This document shows, one piece after another, positions 37,048 through 48,629 of a DNA stretch of 64,000 nucleotides (its first letter is position 1; each line of letters begins with the position of its first letter). Source of the DNA: Liolophura sinensis (taxonomy: Eukaryota; Mollusca; Polyplacophora; Chitonida; Chitonidae). The notes below the pieces were generated by a model that saw nothing but the letters and a program-made list of their open reading frames with translations, was not told the DNA's origin and searched no databases. The DNA lies in NCBI RefSeq assembly GCF_032854445.1, contig NC_088304.1, positions 14,769,704-14,833,703 on the forward strand. Reading direction: 5' to 3'. Position numbers and translations under genes: made by a program.

Positions 37048-39015
37048 CTAAAAAAGCAAAAAGAGCGTTGCTCTTCTTAGACGCGTTTGGTAACAAATCC
37101 GATTAACTGGAAAACCCATGAGATAGAAAGCCTGCAATGGCCTTTGACATTGTTAGGGTTCCTTATCATTTCATATATTCGCTAACCCTGTAGAAATATA
37201 GGTTTAGAAAGATATCATGCATTTCTCTTTATGGTGCTAGAAACGTGAGCACAAATTACAAGTAAGAAAAGGACGCCTTTTAAACCCAGTATACTAACCG
37301 GCAAAGTGCTTGGTAGAGGAGATGGTAGCTCTGCCTGGGAGGTCCCCTTCCTGACCGTCTCTGTTTGTAGTCTGTCTCTACCACCCAGCGGAACAACACC
37401 CTATGTTAAAGAAAAAGGATAGCACATTGAAACCACATATCCGACTGCGTGGAACGTACAAAAACCGGATAACTAATGTTTTACATGATATGTATGAATT
37501 GTACTAGCACGAGAAGAAATAAATGCATTATTATATGAAGACAATTGTAAAATTGATGAGAGTTTTTTTTACATACCTGGCCTTCTCGATATCAGTCTTA
37601 CAAACTTTGATCAGTTTGTCGACCACCTTCTGTAAACTTGTAAAGTTCAGCTTCGAAACCTGCATACAAAAATGCATTTTGAAAACCCACACATACATAT
37701 TATACACAGAATACAAAATTCCTAAACATTCACACACGAGCATGTAGTTACGTACATGCTGAGGATCTGAATATACTATAAATCACTAATATATTTTCAG
37801 CCAATTTTTATTACCGAGATGTTGTCTTTTTCTTGGACAATGGAATCGATTTATATGTGTTTTGTTGTCGTTGGTTGGATATTATTAAGTCATTTAAAGA
37901 ACCCTTTACCTTTCACATTCGATGGTGTGAAAACCCGTGTCTCCAACGCAACCGGCATGGTAAGTATTTGATTTAAAAGGGGATATGGATTATTAATGAA
38001 CCAGTATCTACACAACATTACCTGTACTGCCCTGTTGTCCAGTTTGTCAAAAGAATTTGGGCTGAATTGCCTTTTCGAGTTCGATGGTGTTGTTTTGTTC
38101 TGTCCATATATGAAAGGTGTTTTGTTCGCCGGTTCTAACTCTCCCTACAAGGACGTAAAGAACACAAATGTCAAAAAAAAATGTTCATTCCCATATAGGC
38201 GCTGCATAAGGTGGCTAAGGTGATTATTTTTGTAAAGAAAAGAGTCTTTCATGCAAACACCTATATTACACTTACAAAAGCAAATTGATTTTTGCAGTTG
38301 CTTATCCTTTATTTAGCTTACTGATGCCCTTTGGTATCACCATGTCCCATTCAAGAGCGTTTCAAGTTACCTTTGTGTCTATCCACATCACCCGGTCTGT
38401 TTGGTACATGCCAGCAGACGTTCGTCTAAAATCCACTGAAGATTCCATCTCCTTGTTAGGCATACTCGATTTGAAGGGTAACTCAGTATTATGTCCAGAG
38501 ACATTTACACCAGACCTAGCTGCTGCTACATGTGAACTCTGTGTGCAGACGTTATTCACAAGAGATAAACTGGACACTGCATCAATTGGATGTGAGATCT
38601 GCCTCATTGATGACCTCCGGCTCGTGGAGGATGTTTCTTCTGGGGGTGAGTTCTGTAGAACAAAAAAGCAACAAATGTCTGTGTGGATTTCACTTTTGTG
38701 TTGGCGTAAGTATATGAGATTATATTACGTTCTCCAGTTGGGATCTCAGCCTGTTTGTAATTAGGCCCTATTTAGACATTTGTATACACTACTTCTGAGT
38801 ATAATTAACCCTGTATTTACTTTTGAATTCATCAATACCTGTGGAAGTGTGGAAGAACACGTGTTGATTTCATACGATCCCCTTCGCTTGCCCAGCACCC
38901 GACCAACTGTCTTCTTCAAACGTCTACATTGACCTAAGGCTTTACGTAGAACACGGGACAAAGGCTTCTTTGGTTTCTCCATGTTTAATGTGGTCAAGGT
39001 AGATGCGCACTCCAT
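36411..39015 (-). CDS. K3: KY/hillarin-type transglutaminase-like protein, triad lost
   Basis: Best preserved member. Exons: 39015-38839, 38652-38371, 38144-38022, 37659-37577, 37400-37299 and 37047-36411. All have GT-AG ends and matching phases, giving 467 aa from the outer ATG or 456 from the inner one (MEKPKKPL). The core has VLFRWVVETD (residues ~223-232), PPRQSYHLLYQALC (242-255), GYSKGAGYKAG (267-277), RNCWTAV (286-292), LVNCTW (300-305) and FMTDPNDHIYQHFPDD. In active members the aligned residues are Cys, His and Asp; here they are Arg244, Asn287 and Asn302. There is no signal peptide or membrane segment, so it is probably cytosolic or nuclear. Promoter: TATA-like TATTTAAA at 39088-39095 and CACGTG at 39110-39115. 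Poly(A) signal at 36171-36176. K3 is head to head with K4. Confidence 0.8.
38839..39015 (-). CDS. K3 exon 1: basic N-terminal peptide
   Basis: Reads MECASTLTTLN, then MEKPKKPLSRVLRKALGQCR and RLKKTVGRVLGKRRGSYEIN, ending at CAG|gtattg. Two in-frame ATGs exist. K2 keeps only the outer one, so the outer ATG is preferred. The exon is present in all five copies (K4 from the inner ATG). Confidence 0.7.
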
Positions 39016-39059
39016 CAGTGTTCTGAGGTTAAGAACTGTAGCGTAGTCCAGGAAATGAA

Positions 39060-39330
39060 AAATGATGACAACCCTCAACGGATCCTGTTTTAAATACTCA
39101 TGTTACCATCACGTGATCTAACTGGTGAGATATTTCTGGGGTTCAATGAGCATTGAAGTCATGGCCTCCCGCGGGGTTTTAGCAGACGATATTGATCATA
39201 AACAAATGTTAACACTGAAATCTGCTCACCTAACCCGTAAAGTAGTTAATCCCGTCATTTAATCTGCTAATCCATGGAATTGACCAGTTAACAGCCATTG
39301 CTCATTTGACACACCTGCTGTTACATCTCC
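39060..39330 (-). promoter_or_regulatory. K3 promoter region (E-box and TATA)
   Basis: On the - strand, CACGTG (39110-39115) lies just upstream of TATTTAAA (39088-39095), about 75 bases before the outer ATG. Further upstream is a block conserved in all copies (39205-39320) with TAATCCATGGA and GCTCATTTGACACACCTG. Confidence 0.6.
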
Positions 39331-40130
39331 TAGATCCAACCAGCCCCACAGCGTATACCGTGCAAGACAGCTTTGTGTACATTCTCTGTACAGAAGAACC
39401 ATGTCCTTTTCAAGTCAGACGTGTGAATATATATCCTTGTATAGCCTTTCTATTTTGTATCTGGATCCCACAGCAATTCTCAGGTTATATCAAGGAAATC
39501 TTGAATTTTCCTAAATTGTGGTTTTATTTCTTAAAGTAACGGTGAGGGTTTAAAGCCACATATCTGTGTTTTATGAAGTAGACTTTGCATACGATTAAGA
39601 TTTCACGTTTAAATGGAAGATAAATATTTTCTGTCGACTCGCCACAAATTAGGTGGCGTAGCTTTAATGAGAATATTTTAAAGTATACGGCTAGATGATA
39701 CTGAGTGTGTCTTCTCTGAATATATTTTAGACGTTTGGCAATTATTTTTTAGATCAATTGCTCAGATTATAATTAATCTATATATAGGAACTGACAATGG
39801 GTGGCCAAGTTATAAAATGTCCCATACTGTTTGTAAGTGTGTTTATTGATTATATTTGGCCGTCTTGATTTTCTTTGTTCTGAAATGAGTATTCACTCAT
39901 ATTATTAGGGCATCTAGATGATATACATTATCATCTAACGGTTAAGCAACGGTTAAGATGGGATTATCTTGATCATAGGGATCTGCTGCTAAATCAAGAG
40001 TTTTGGTTGGTTGATCTAGGAGATGTAACAAACTTTTAAACTGACTGCAGAAATCTTGTCGTGTCCAAGAGTTCTGACAAACCATGCAGCTACGTTATAG
40101 ATTGATTTACCACACACAAGAATATTTCTG

Positions 40131-40984
40131 AATGAACGTTGTATAAATTTTTGACTATGGGGCTATTTTCTGTGAATTTAATAATGAGCTTCAACATTTA
40201 CCGCATATGTGTCATTTTTTGGTTTAATTTAATATTTCAATTTTTGGAACATAATAAAAGATAAGTAATGGACAAACTCTGTTAAAAACAGAAATTAATT
40301 TGTCGATCTTCCAAACAAAAACATTTAATTTTTTTATCTTCCATTTGTTGTGAAAACGGAAACACTTGTTATTGTATGACGTCGAAATCAGTTAACCTCA
40401 CCTGATATTTTAAATCTGGATTAATTATTAGGGAACCGTAAACTCACAAAAGCTATAGCATATACTCACCATACCCATCTCTGATGTTGACTTTAATCTT
40501 CATAATGCATTTCCCAAGAACTCAAAAATGTATATACAACATTTTTATTACGTAACTTTGTTTCTGATGTTTCATTAAATGAGGGTCTTTGCTGTATGTC
40601 TTTACATTCATTATGTATTTGTGTTCAGTCTACACACAGGCCACAAATGTCCACTTACAAGATATACAGCATAGATGGAAGACTTACATAACAGGGAATA
40701 AAGACAGAGCAACGACCACAGTGTGATAGTTTGCAAAGGTACATTTGTTATATATATATATATAATTAAGACGTATATCCCTTCACGTAAATACCAGATT
40801 TCTTATTTTGAAAGTGTTTCACACAAATACTGTATGCAATGTACTAACAGTTTTATATGTAACAAAAATAAAAACAATCGCAAAATGTTCAAGGGTTAGA
40901 AGCAATATCTCTACAGGTAAGGGAAATGGATCAGAAGTAATATCTCTACAGGGAAGATGAGTGATCAAAGCGATCACGTGGAAC
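40131..40984. other. Intergenic region between K3 and K4
   Basis: AT-rich, with a short (AT)n tract at ~40750. A diverged 82-bp-family copy lies near 40690-40740. No gene seen. Confidence 0.5.
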
Positions 40985-41229
40985 AACAGGTGTGTCAAAT
41001 GAGCAATGGCTGCTAACTCCTCATTTCCATGGATTAGCAGATTACCTGACGGGATTAACTACTTTACGGGTTAGGTGAGCAGATTTCAATGTTGACGCTA
41101 AAATTTTTTAAGACGATTATCTTCTGTTAAATCCCCACGGGAGACAAACATTCTTCTAGTCTTTTAACTCTAGGGACATTGTCTGGGATAGATCACGTGA
41201 TGGTAACATGGCTATTTAAAACAAGATCC
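40985..41229 (+). promoter_or_regulatory. K4 promoter remnant, inverted
   Basis: Reverse-complement match to the K0-K3 promoters: upstream block at 40990-41095, CACGTG at 41194-41199 and TATTTAAA at 41213-41220. It is now separated from K4 exon 1 by an inserted element of ~1.2 kb. Confidence 0.65.
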
Positions 41230-41828
41230 CTCCAGGAATCATTATTATCGGCAGCAGTTACGTTCATAGGCTGGAGAATAGTATCCTTCGAAATTCGATC
41301 CCAAACTCTAGAATCGACTTTGGAACAGGCCAGGACATTCGGTTTTTTGGCATTGGGGGAGCTAGAGTTGGGACACTTAGATGCTCTGAAAGATTGGAAA
41401 GTCTCCTTCAGGAGACAAAACCTGACCTAGTTATCCTCCACATTGGTGGAAACGATGCGGACTCTCACAAATCAGCAGCAGCAATTTGCGCTGATATTTT
41501 AGACTATGTTGGTGCACTTAAATCGAAATTCCAAATTCCAAGGATCTACATCAGTCAGCTTCTTTACCGTCAGGTAACTCGGCGAATTTCGGTCCACATT
41601 TATCATACAAAAATCCATGAAATTAACAAGAAGCTGACAAACAACCAATTGGCCACCTTCTGGAGACACCGGGGACTGATCCGACCACAAAAGCAAATTC
41701 TAACCAACGACGGAGTGCACCTAAACACTCTAGGCCAGGAACTGTTCTACCGGTCTGTGAAACGTGCTGTCTGCGCCGCCATGGGAGGCCACAAATATAA
41801 ATTGGAAATAGAGAAGGAAATCAATTAA
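41220..41828 (+). CDS. SGNH/GDSL-hydrolase-like ORF, retroelement fragment
   Basis: Open frame of 202 codons from a stop to TAA at 41826-41828, with no start Met near its beginning. It shows the SGNH blocks in order: IIIIGSSYVHRL (nucleophile Ser block), GIGGARVGTL (block II Gly), LHIGGNDADS (block III GxND) and TNDGVHLN (block V DxxH), then GQELFYRSVKRAV. Such domains occur in CR1-type LINE ORF1 proteins and in some tyrosine-recombinase retroelements; I cannot tell which. The frame begins about where the K4 promoter homology ends. It is probably a truncated transposon gene rather than a host gene. Confidence 0.7.
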   Translation, partial: NKIPPGIIIIGSSYVHRLENSILRNSIPNSRIDFGTGQDIRFFGIGGARVGTLRCSERLESLLQETKPDLVILHIGGNDADSHKSAAAICADILDYVGALKSKFQIPRIYISQLLYRQVTRRISVHIYHTKIHEINKKLTNNQLATFWRHRGLIRPQKQILTNDGVHLNTLGQELFYRSVKRAVCAAMGGHKYKLEIEKEIN

Positions 41829-42485
41829 AGAAGAAGACAGGGAAAACAATAAGAAGACCCATGGGACCAAAGAAAATTAACACACAGGAAACGAAGACCA
41901 GAAACATGAAAGACATCATGACAATAGGACTATCTCTTGCTTCAACTAAGTGGATGAGGCCTGACATCCTTGCTCCCCATTTATACTTGTCGCACCTGTT
42001 ACAGGCACAGGTTTCCAGTACGCTGGTTTTTCCTGGACGGCGTCCGGTATAAGTGGCGGGAGCTCCTTAACTCCACGTCACAGAGGAGGAAGCAAGAGAA
42101 CAAAACTGTTAACCAATAAATAAAAGCACTACTGTTGTTTTCTCTGTGTAAATTTCTGTATAGGCAACTCATTGTAATTCTTTAATGTAGATCTATGTAT
42201 TTCTAATGTAAAGATAACGTTAATCTCTGTAAATAGCTTACTATTTATCCCCTTTCTGTTAAATGACCATGGCAGCATTTGAACCTATACAATAAGCCAT
42301 ACACATGCTACCACAAAGAGGTTTAATCCTACTAATTGACTCATGTAGATATGTAAATAGTATACCAACGCACTGCTATTATGTAACCAAAATATCCATG
42401 TGTTAAAAAAAAATAAATAAAACACTGATTTGATGGGCCACGATATCTGCCAGGAAAGTGGCCCTAAAACCAGTAATTAAAAAAA
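41244..42485 (+). mobile_element. Inserted element with SGNH ORF and A-rich tail, upstream of K4
   Basis: Homology to the other K 5' regions stops near 41229-41243 and resumes at ~42486. The insert ends in an A-rich stretch and may be bounded by a 7-base direct repeat AATCATT (41237-41243 and 42486-42492). Apart from the SGNH frame (41220-41828) I recognise nothing in its last ~650 bases. Confidence 0.55.
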
Positions 42486-43514
42486 AATCATTTTTCATTT
42501 TCTAGAATTGACTACTCTTGTTTGTTGAAAATGCCTATAGATTACGCATCCTGACCTCCTTAAACATGGAGAAACCAAAGAAGCCTTTGTCCCGTGTTCT
42601 ACGTAAAGCCTTAGGTCAATGTCGACGTTTGAAGAAGAGAGTTGGCCGGGTGTTGGGCAAGCGAAGGGGATCGTATGAAGTCAACAGGTGTTGTTCCACA
42701 CTTCCACAGGCATTAAAGAGGTTTACTAACCAAAGGTATATTGAGGGGCAAATACAGGGCTTAAAACATCTAACGATGTGTCGTGGATATTTTTTCATAA
42801 GCTGTAATTATCTATTCGCTTTGCCGCAAGAGATTTATTTGGATTGAATGCAATACCAGAACAATTTAAGAAATTCATCTGTTAGAGTCGATGAATTTGG
42901 TATTTGGAGTGGCTCGTGTTGATTTCTAGGGGTTAACTGATGGTAGGCGTCCAGTGACCATAGCACATGCCGCTTTAATTAGTCATCTGATCCGTTATAT
43001 TACGTGGCCTGATTACCAACAGACAGACTCGGGTCACTTGTCCAGACTTGTCCAGAGAGTAAACCAATCTCTTACCGTGGAATCCACACAGAACTTAAGT
43101 TACTTTTCTTATGTCCAACAGAACCAATCGTCAACAGAAATTTCCACCAGGGACAGGAAGCCATCCGAGAGATACACTGAATACGTTACAGATACAGTGT
43201 CCACTTTATCTGCCGTGAATAACGTCCCCATGCAGAGTTCACATATATCAGCAGCCATTTCAAACGTTGGTGGACATCAACCAAAGTTAGCTTTCTCACC
43301 GAGCATGCCCGGGAAGAATTTGAAATCCTCAGCGGAATTTCAACGGACGTCTTCTGGCATTTATCAAGCAGGCCGGGTGTTGTGGATAGACAAAAAGGTA
43401 AATGTAAACTCTCTTACATTGGACATGTTATTGTTGAAAGATATGGCAAGGTTTAATACTTACAATACAACACAATTTCCTTTCAGAAGACTAATAACTG
43501 CATGCTCATTTCAA

Positions 43515-43890
43515 ACACACTGTTTCATCAGTATCCCATCAATATTCCATTACCATTCCATTAGTGTTCTATCAGTATTCCATCAATATTCCATTACCCT
43601 TCCATTAGTGTTCTATCAGTATTCCATCAACATTCCATTACCATTCCATTAGTGTTTTATCAGTATTACATCAATATTCCATTACCATTCCATTAGTATT
43701 CTATCAGTATTCCATCAATATTCCGTTACCATTCCATGAGTGTTCTAGCAGTATTCCATCAGTATTCCATTACCATTCCATTAGTATTCCATTACCATTC
43801 CATTAGTATTCCATTACCATTCCATTAGTGTTCTATCAGTATTCCATCAATATTCCATCAATATTCCATCAATATTCCATTAGTATTCCA
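43515..43890. repeat. Minisatellite, ~44-bp unit in K4 intron
   Basis: attccattaccattccatta and onwards with cagtattccatcaat, ~8 imperfect copies, between K4 exons 2 and 3. Confidence 0.85.
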
Positions 43891-44606
43891 TTTCAGAACA
43901 GCGCCCATAATAAGATTATGTTTAACTTTTGTGAAGAAATATTTTGAAATTTTGTTTTTGTTTATCGTTTTGTCAGGAAGGGTCAGAGCCGACATTCTCA
44001 TGTGGAAGGAGCAAAGTAACATCACCGTCCCCGGATCAGATCTCTAAGATGTTTGATAGGTTGGATAAGAGAGCAATAGAGGTAAATCTAAGTACATATT
44101 GAGACATCCACATTTTGCTTTCTCCTTTCCACTCAACTACTTGCAAAGGTGCTTTGGGGAATCTGATTTTAGCTCCATCTACTTGGACATGATGACGTTG
44201 CTACCAGTGTTTTAATAAAATAAAATGAAAGATAAAAACATGCTTGTAATTCGATTAGATGACCCGAGAAATTTACAATATCTGGTAAAATGAATGCTAA
44301 AATCATGTGGCAAGGATACAGTAAATTACGCCCTCTAAAACTGCCTGGAACCACGTTAGGGTTTTATAGTGTCTTCCGATCCCCAGTGTTTACGCTAACA
44401 ATCTTAAGTGTGAAGCTTTCCGAAATATCTTGATGGATTTTGTGTTCTAAGTAGAATTATGTATGTATTGTTTTTTTATTCGGGTTTCAAAACTGAATTT
44501 TACAAGTTTACAGCAACTGGTAAACAAACTGACCAAACGTTGTGAGACTGATATCGAGAAAGCTAGATATGTGAACACATTCTATGTCCTACCTTTCACC
44601 TTATTT

Positions 44607-44711
<105 letters not shown>

Positions 44712-45484
44712 TTACGAAAAAAAAATGAAAAACACTCCAAACAATGTTGATGACAATTCCACCGTTTCTCCCTAAGGGCCATCTAGTTAATTGTTTTTGC
44801 TACGTTTCACAGCAACGTTCTTCTTCATTAATTTTTAGACTATCTGGACTAAGATGCGAAATTATCCAGGGCCATTCCAAAGGGGCGGGATACCAACCCG
44901 GCAGGGACATTAAAACCCATTCATTCCGAAACTGCTGGACCGCGGTCTCCATTGACGACACGTGGAGGCTGGTCAACTGCACGTGGGCCGCACGTCACCG
45001 CACGTGCAATACCCCCAACAGCGTCGATGAGTTTTACTTTATGACGGATCCCAACGACCACATCTATCAACACTTCCCTGACGACCCAAGCTGGCAGCTT
45101 CTGGACACTCCCATCTCTACAGAAAAATTCATAGAGCTTCCCCTGCTCAAGTCTAACTTTTTCACGAGCGGTCTTGGTCTGACAAAGCCCCACTCGTCAA
45201 CCATCGTAATCAGAGGACAAAGCACCGAGATCCGGATGAGAGCCCCACACAATATTAACATTGGTTCATGTTTACTACCTTGCTATCCGGATGTGAACGA
45301 CTCTGAAGCTCACACCTCGCTTCGGTGGGAAAACAATGAAGCTGTGTTTAGAATCCATTCACCTCACTATGATTGTTTTTTCTTGAACATTTACGCGGAG
45401 AAAATCGGTGAAACTCTGGGGAGTGCTTGTTCTTTCCGGATTAAATTTCAGAACAGTCCGCTCTGTCAATGTGAAACTTTTTAG

Positions 45485-46455
45485 ATTTTTGAACAGATTT
45501 TACCGCGGAGTCATGGATAAGAAATTTACGCGCTAAAAGATGAGAAGAATGGAAACGTGTGTTTTAGAAAAGCAAAGTGTATTTTTTATCTGCGCATAAT
45601 TATTTTGTGTACATCAGGTTACAAAAACTTTACCACTTGTCAGTGCTAACGTACACGCTATATGCATTGTGCCTCGTTAATATTAGAAAGCCTTTCTTCC
45701 TGAATGCTTATGCATCAACCATTACGTTTTGTGAATAAACTTTTAGTCGCATATCTTTAACAACTTCAAGAAAATATTTTGTACATGTATATCATCTAAC
45801 TGATTTGAGAAAATACACGTGTCTATCCTCTGCTTGGTTCATTTATACGACATGCATTGGGGTTGTTCCTTCTGGACTGTGCTCAGTTTCCTGTAGGTTT
45901 GCCTATGCAAGACTTTGACTACCGCTTTCAAAACAAGCCAAACCTTATACCTGACACGATGCTTCAACCAGACACTTGGGCAAATACTAGCTGTTCTAGT
46001 CCGAATTTGCTTTGAAGTCAGGTTTGGCAAAATTGTGTTCAGCTCCAAACCAATGTGACAGCGCGATCCATTTAAGTACCTGATACAGTAGTGCGTGACG
46101 TTTAAGAAAAAAATCCCAGGAAATCTGCCTAAAGTTTGTCGACACCTATATTCCTCATCTTTCCGTCTGTCAATTTTTCGAAAACAGACTTCATCTTATG
46201 CAGAGCGGTAAGACTACAGATATCAAAGTCAGAAATAAGTCGACTTGGAACTGAACCCCAGATCTAGGATTTACGACAGACACTTTATTCACTGAGCCAC
46301 CACAGCCTGTATTTCTACCACTGGTGTTTTTTCGCAATCCGGAGGGACCTTTCCGCATTCCTATGGAAACTCGACATATCATGCACAGTCCGCGAACTCG
46401 GACAGTATGGTGATATTGGCAGAGTCTCGACATTATCCCACTAAGTGTTTCTTTG

Positions 46456-46486
<31 letters not shown>

Positions 46487-46984
46487 TTATTTGAGTACAT
46501 TATTTATTCAACCTGAATTGTATTGTTGAATTTTCAACAGAGCATACACAGGGCACAGTTACTAATATCCACCAGTAAATAAATACAGAATTATATTACT
46601 ACACGTGTGCATACAGCGCTTAACAATGGTAACTTTATTTTAACCTGACAAATATTTGCGTTACAAAATCATAACATTCTACTCAGATCAGTAGTTAAGC
46701 AATTACAAGAACTGCACTAAGTTCAGTTTCTTTTGAGATAGCCGTTAACATGAAATGAAAATATAAAGGCTGTAAAGATAAATTACGTTTAGAATCATAT
46801 GTCGGTTCTGATGATTTCACTTAAATTTATCCGTGATTTTTTTTTTATTTAAAGTTTTTGGAAATGTTTAAAAAGTAAAAAACATAAAGAACCTATTACA
46901 ATTTACAATGCAAAAGTATATATGACATATGTATCTTATCTCATATCTTAATAATATCACACGCCCCTCCCCCAACACACACAT
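45485..46984. other. Intergenic region after K4
   Basis: Begins with the likely K4 3' UTR (AATAAA at 45734-45739). Then the possible second SINE (46210-46325), an (AT)n tract (46463-46486) and AT-rich sequence. No gene seen. Confidence 0.5.
46210..46325 (-). mobile_element. Possible second tRNA-derived SINE
   Basis: On the - strand, GTGGTGGCTCAGTGAATAAA is followed ~35 bases later by GGGGTTCAGTTCC, an A-box/B-box pair. The sequence differs from the main SINE family and occurs once here. Confidence 0.45.
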
Positions 46985-47210
46985 ACGACATTGTGTCAGT
47001 AATGGAGTTCTTTACTAACAACGCAAACGACACTGTGTCAGTAATGGACTTCACCACTAACGAAGCAAACGACAATGTGTCAGTAATGGACTTCACCACT
47101 AACGACGCAAACGACAATGTGTCAGTAATGGACGTCAGTACTTACGACGAAAATGACATTGTGTCAGCAATGGGCTTCACTACTAACGATGCAAACGACT
47201 TTAAAATCCT
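46985..47210. repeat. Minisatellite, 42-bp unit, ~5 copies
   Basis: gacaatgtgtcagtaatgga and onwards, 42-base period, just inside the right arm tip. It gives a 14-residue repeat frame (NDNVSVMDFTTNDA) with no splice or gene context. Confidence 0.85.
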
Positions 47211-47247
47211 ATGAACATAAACCCTACACACTATAAAAATTCATCTG

Positions 47248-47470
47248 TAAATTTTAACAAAGGTTTGTTGTCTGAGTGATGTTAGGGTATATTCTGTAAT
47301 TACAGCAGACTGTTCTGTTAAATATAACACATGTACCCTGATAATTCAACATCACGATTCAACATCACGATAACAGCATATTATGTTGAATATGACACAG
47401 TATTATGTTGTAATAACAGAATACATTCACCATCATTGGGACAACAGGCATTCCGTTAAAATTAACAGAT
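47248..47470. mobile_element. Foldback (MITE-like) element at inner tip of right arm
   Basis: Inverted ends aaattttaacaaaggtttgt and tccgttaaaattaaca enclose an AT-rich middle. TTGTCTGAGTGATG is paired with its inverted, diverged copy. Confidence 0.6.
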
Positions 47471-48404
47471 CAATGTTTTTAGTCCATACAAAAAATTGAA
47501 ATCGGTTTTAACTAACATCTTGTTTCAATCCGAGATTTGTGTACTGGACAGAGTGAAATATTCTCGAGCAAAGCGGTAAACACCAATTTTTGCTACATCA
47601 CACTGCACATGAAGTGTTATTTAAAAATTACAAAACTGACTACAGGTATTTGATGAAAGCTCTTTTGATTTTTAAGCGAAAATGATTTCCCTGATTTCCA
47701 CTATAGTCTTTGGTAGAGAAAAAGTTGTAATCTGCCCCGATAAACTGATGATTTGACTATGCGCTGCCTTCCATCAGCCGTCGATTATAAGTTAAAGTGG
47801 ATTACAAACATTCATCTGTGACCAAACAATGGAAGAATATAACATTACCTGGCAAAATAATATGTGAATAAAAATAAACCATAACTTTTTGCTCTTTATA
47901 ATTTGTCTTCGTACATCTTAAATTACATTCCATGCAAGCGGACAACTCACTTGAAGTAGTTGCTCGCCATGATAGGGCCTAAATCTTGCCACTGTGACGC
48001 TAAGCCATAATCATTCATTCAAGTGGTTGGTTATTATGCTGTTATGAAGCGGAACAGATGTGCATAACCATCCAAAAATAACCAACAATCCCATGTACAA
48101 GCATTCGCGACAGTTTGGGGCTGGAAAAAAAAAACAAACACAGAAAAAGTTCAAGAAGTGAATAAAGCCAGTTCTAGGATGCACGTTCAAATGTAATCAT
48201 TCTCATGGTTAAGACGAAATACGACTTCAGTGGTCTCCCTTAGTTAATAAAGACGATGATAACATTAGCGATTGAAATTCTATGTGGGCAGACATGTCCA
48301 TACAGTACACATGGACGTTGCCATACACGACTTCTGTTCCAGTAAAGAACAGATAATGAGAATGTTAAACCCAGTTCAATTCTCTCATAGATACCACAGG
48401 GGCG

Positions 48405-48629
48405 TTACAAGGCGGCGAGTTGCCTCTCCGCCCTCCGCCACCTCTGCTGAAGGTCTAGCAGCTCATCACGCCGATTCGCAATCTCCTCTCTCTCCTTGAA
48501 CAGGTCGTTGATGATCGACGGGTTGGACGCAATGCACAGCACGTACTCCTTGATCTTAGCGGAAAGCACCTTAAGGGTGTGGTAATGAACTGACTGTGGT
48601 ATTGTGTCCATGATACGCCGTGAGGCAAC
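48405..48629 (-). CDS. Mx-B last exon: GED and stop
   Basis: Same 225-base length as in copy A, ending RAERQLAAL and stop. About five residues differ (for example PSIINDL against PSAIDDL). Confidence 0.92.
   Translation of the reverse strand, partial: VASRRIMDTIPQSVHYHTLKVLSAKIKEYVLCIASNPSIINDLFKEREEIANRRDELLDLQQRWRRAERQLAAL

Larger units (their letters stand above)
20530..40130 (-). repeat. Direct tandem array, ~5.8 kb unit, of KY-like genes
   Basis: Matching points recur at 5.77 kb (stop codons 36411 and 30637), 5.89 kb (30637 and 24744) and about 5.4-5.9 kb (K1 to K0). Each unit holds one gene, its E-box/TATA promoter, a decayed SINE and two unrecognised frames. The leftmost unit is cut at ~20530 and the rightmost fades at ~40130. 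Confidence 0.9.
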
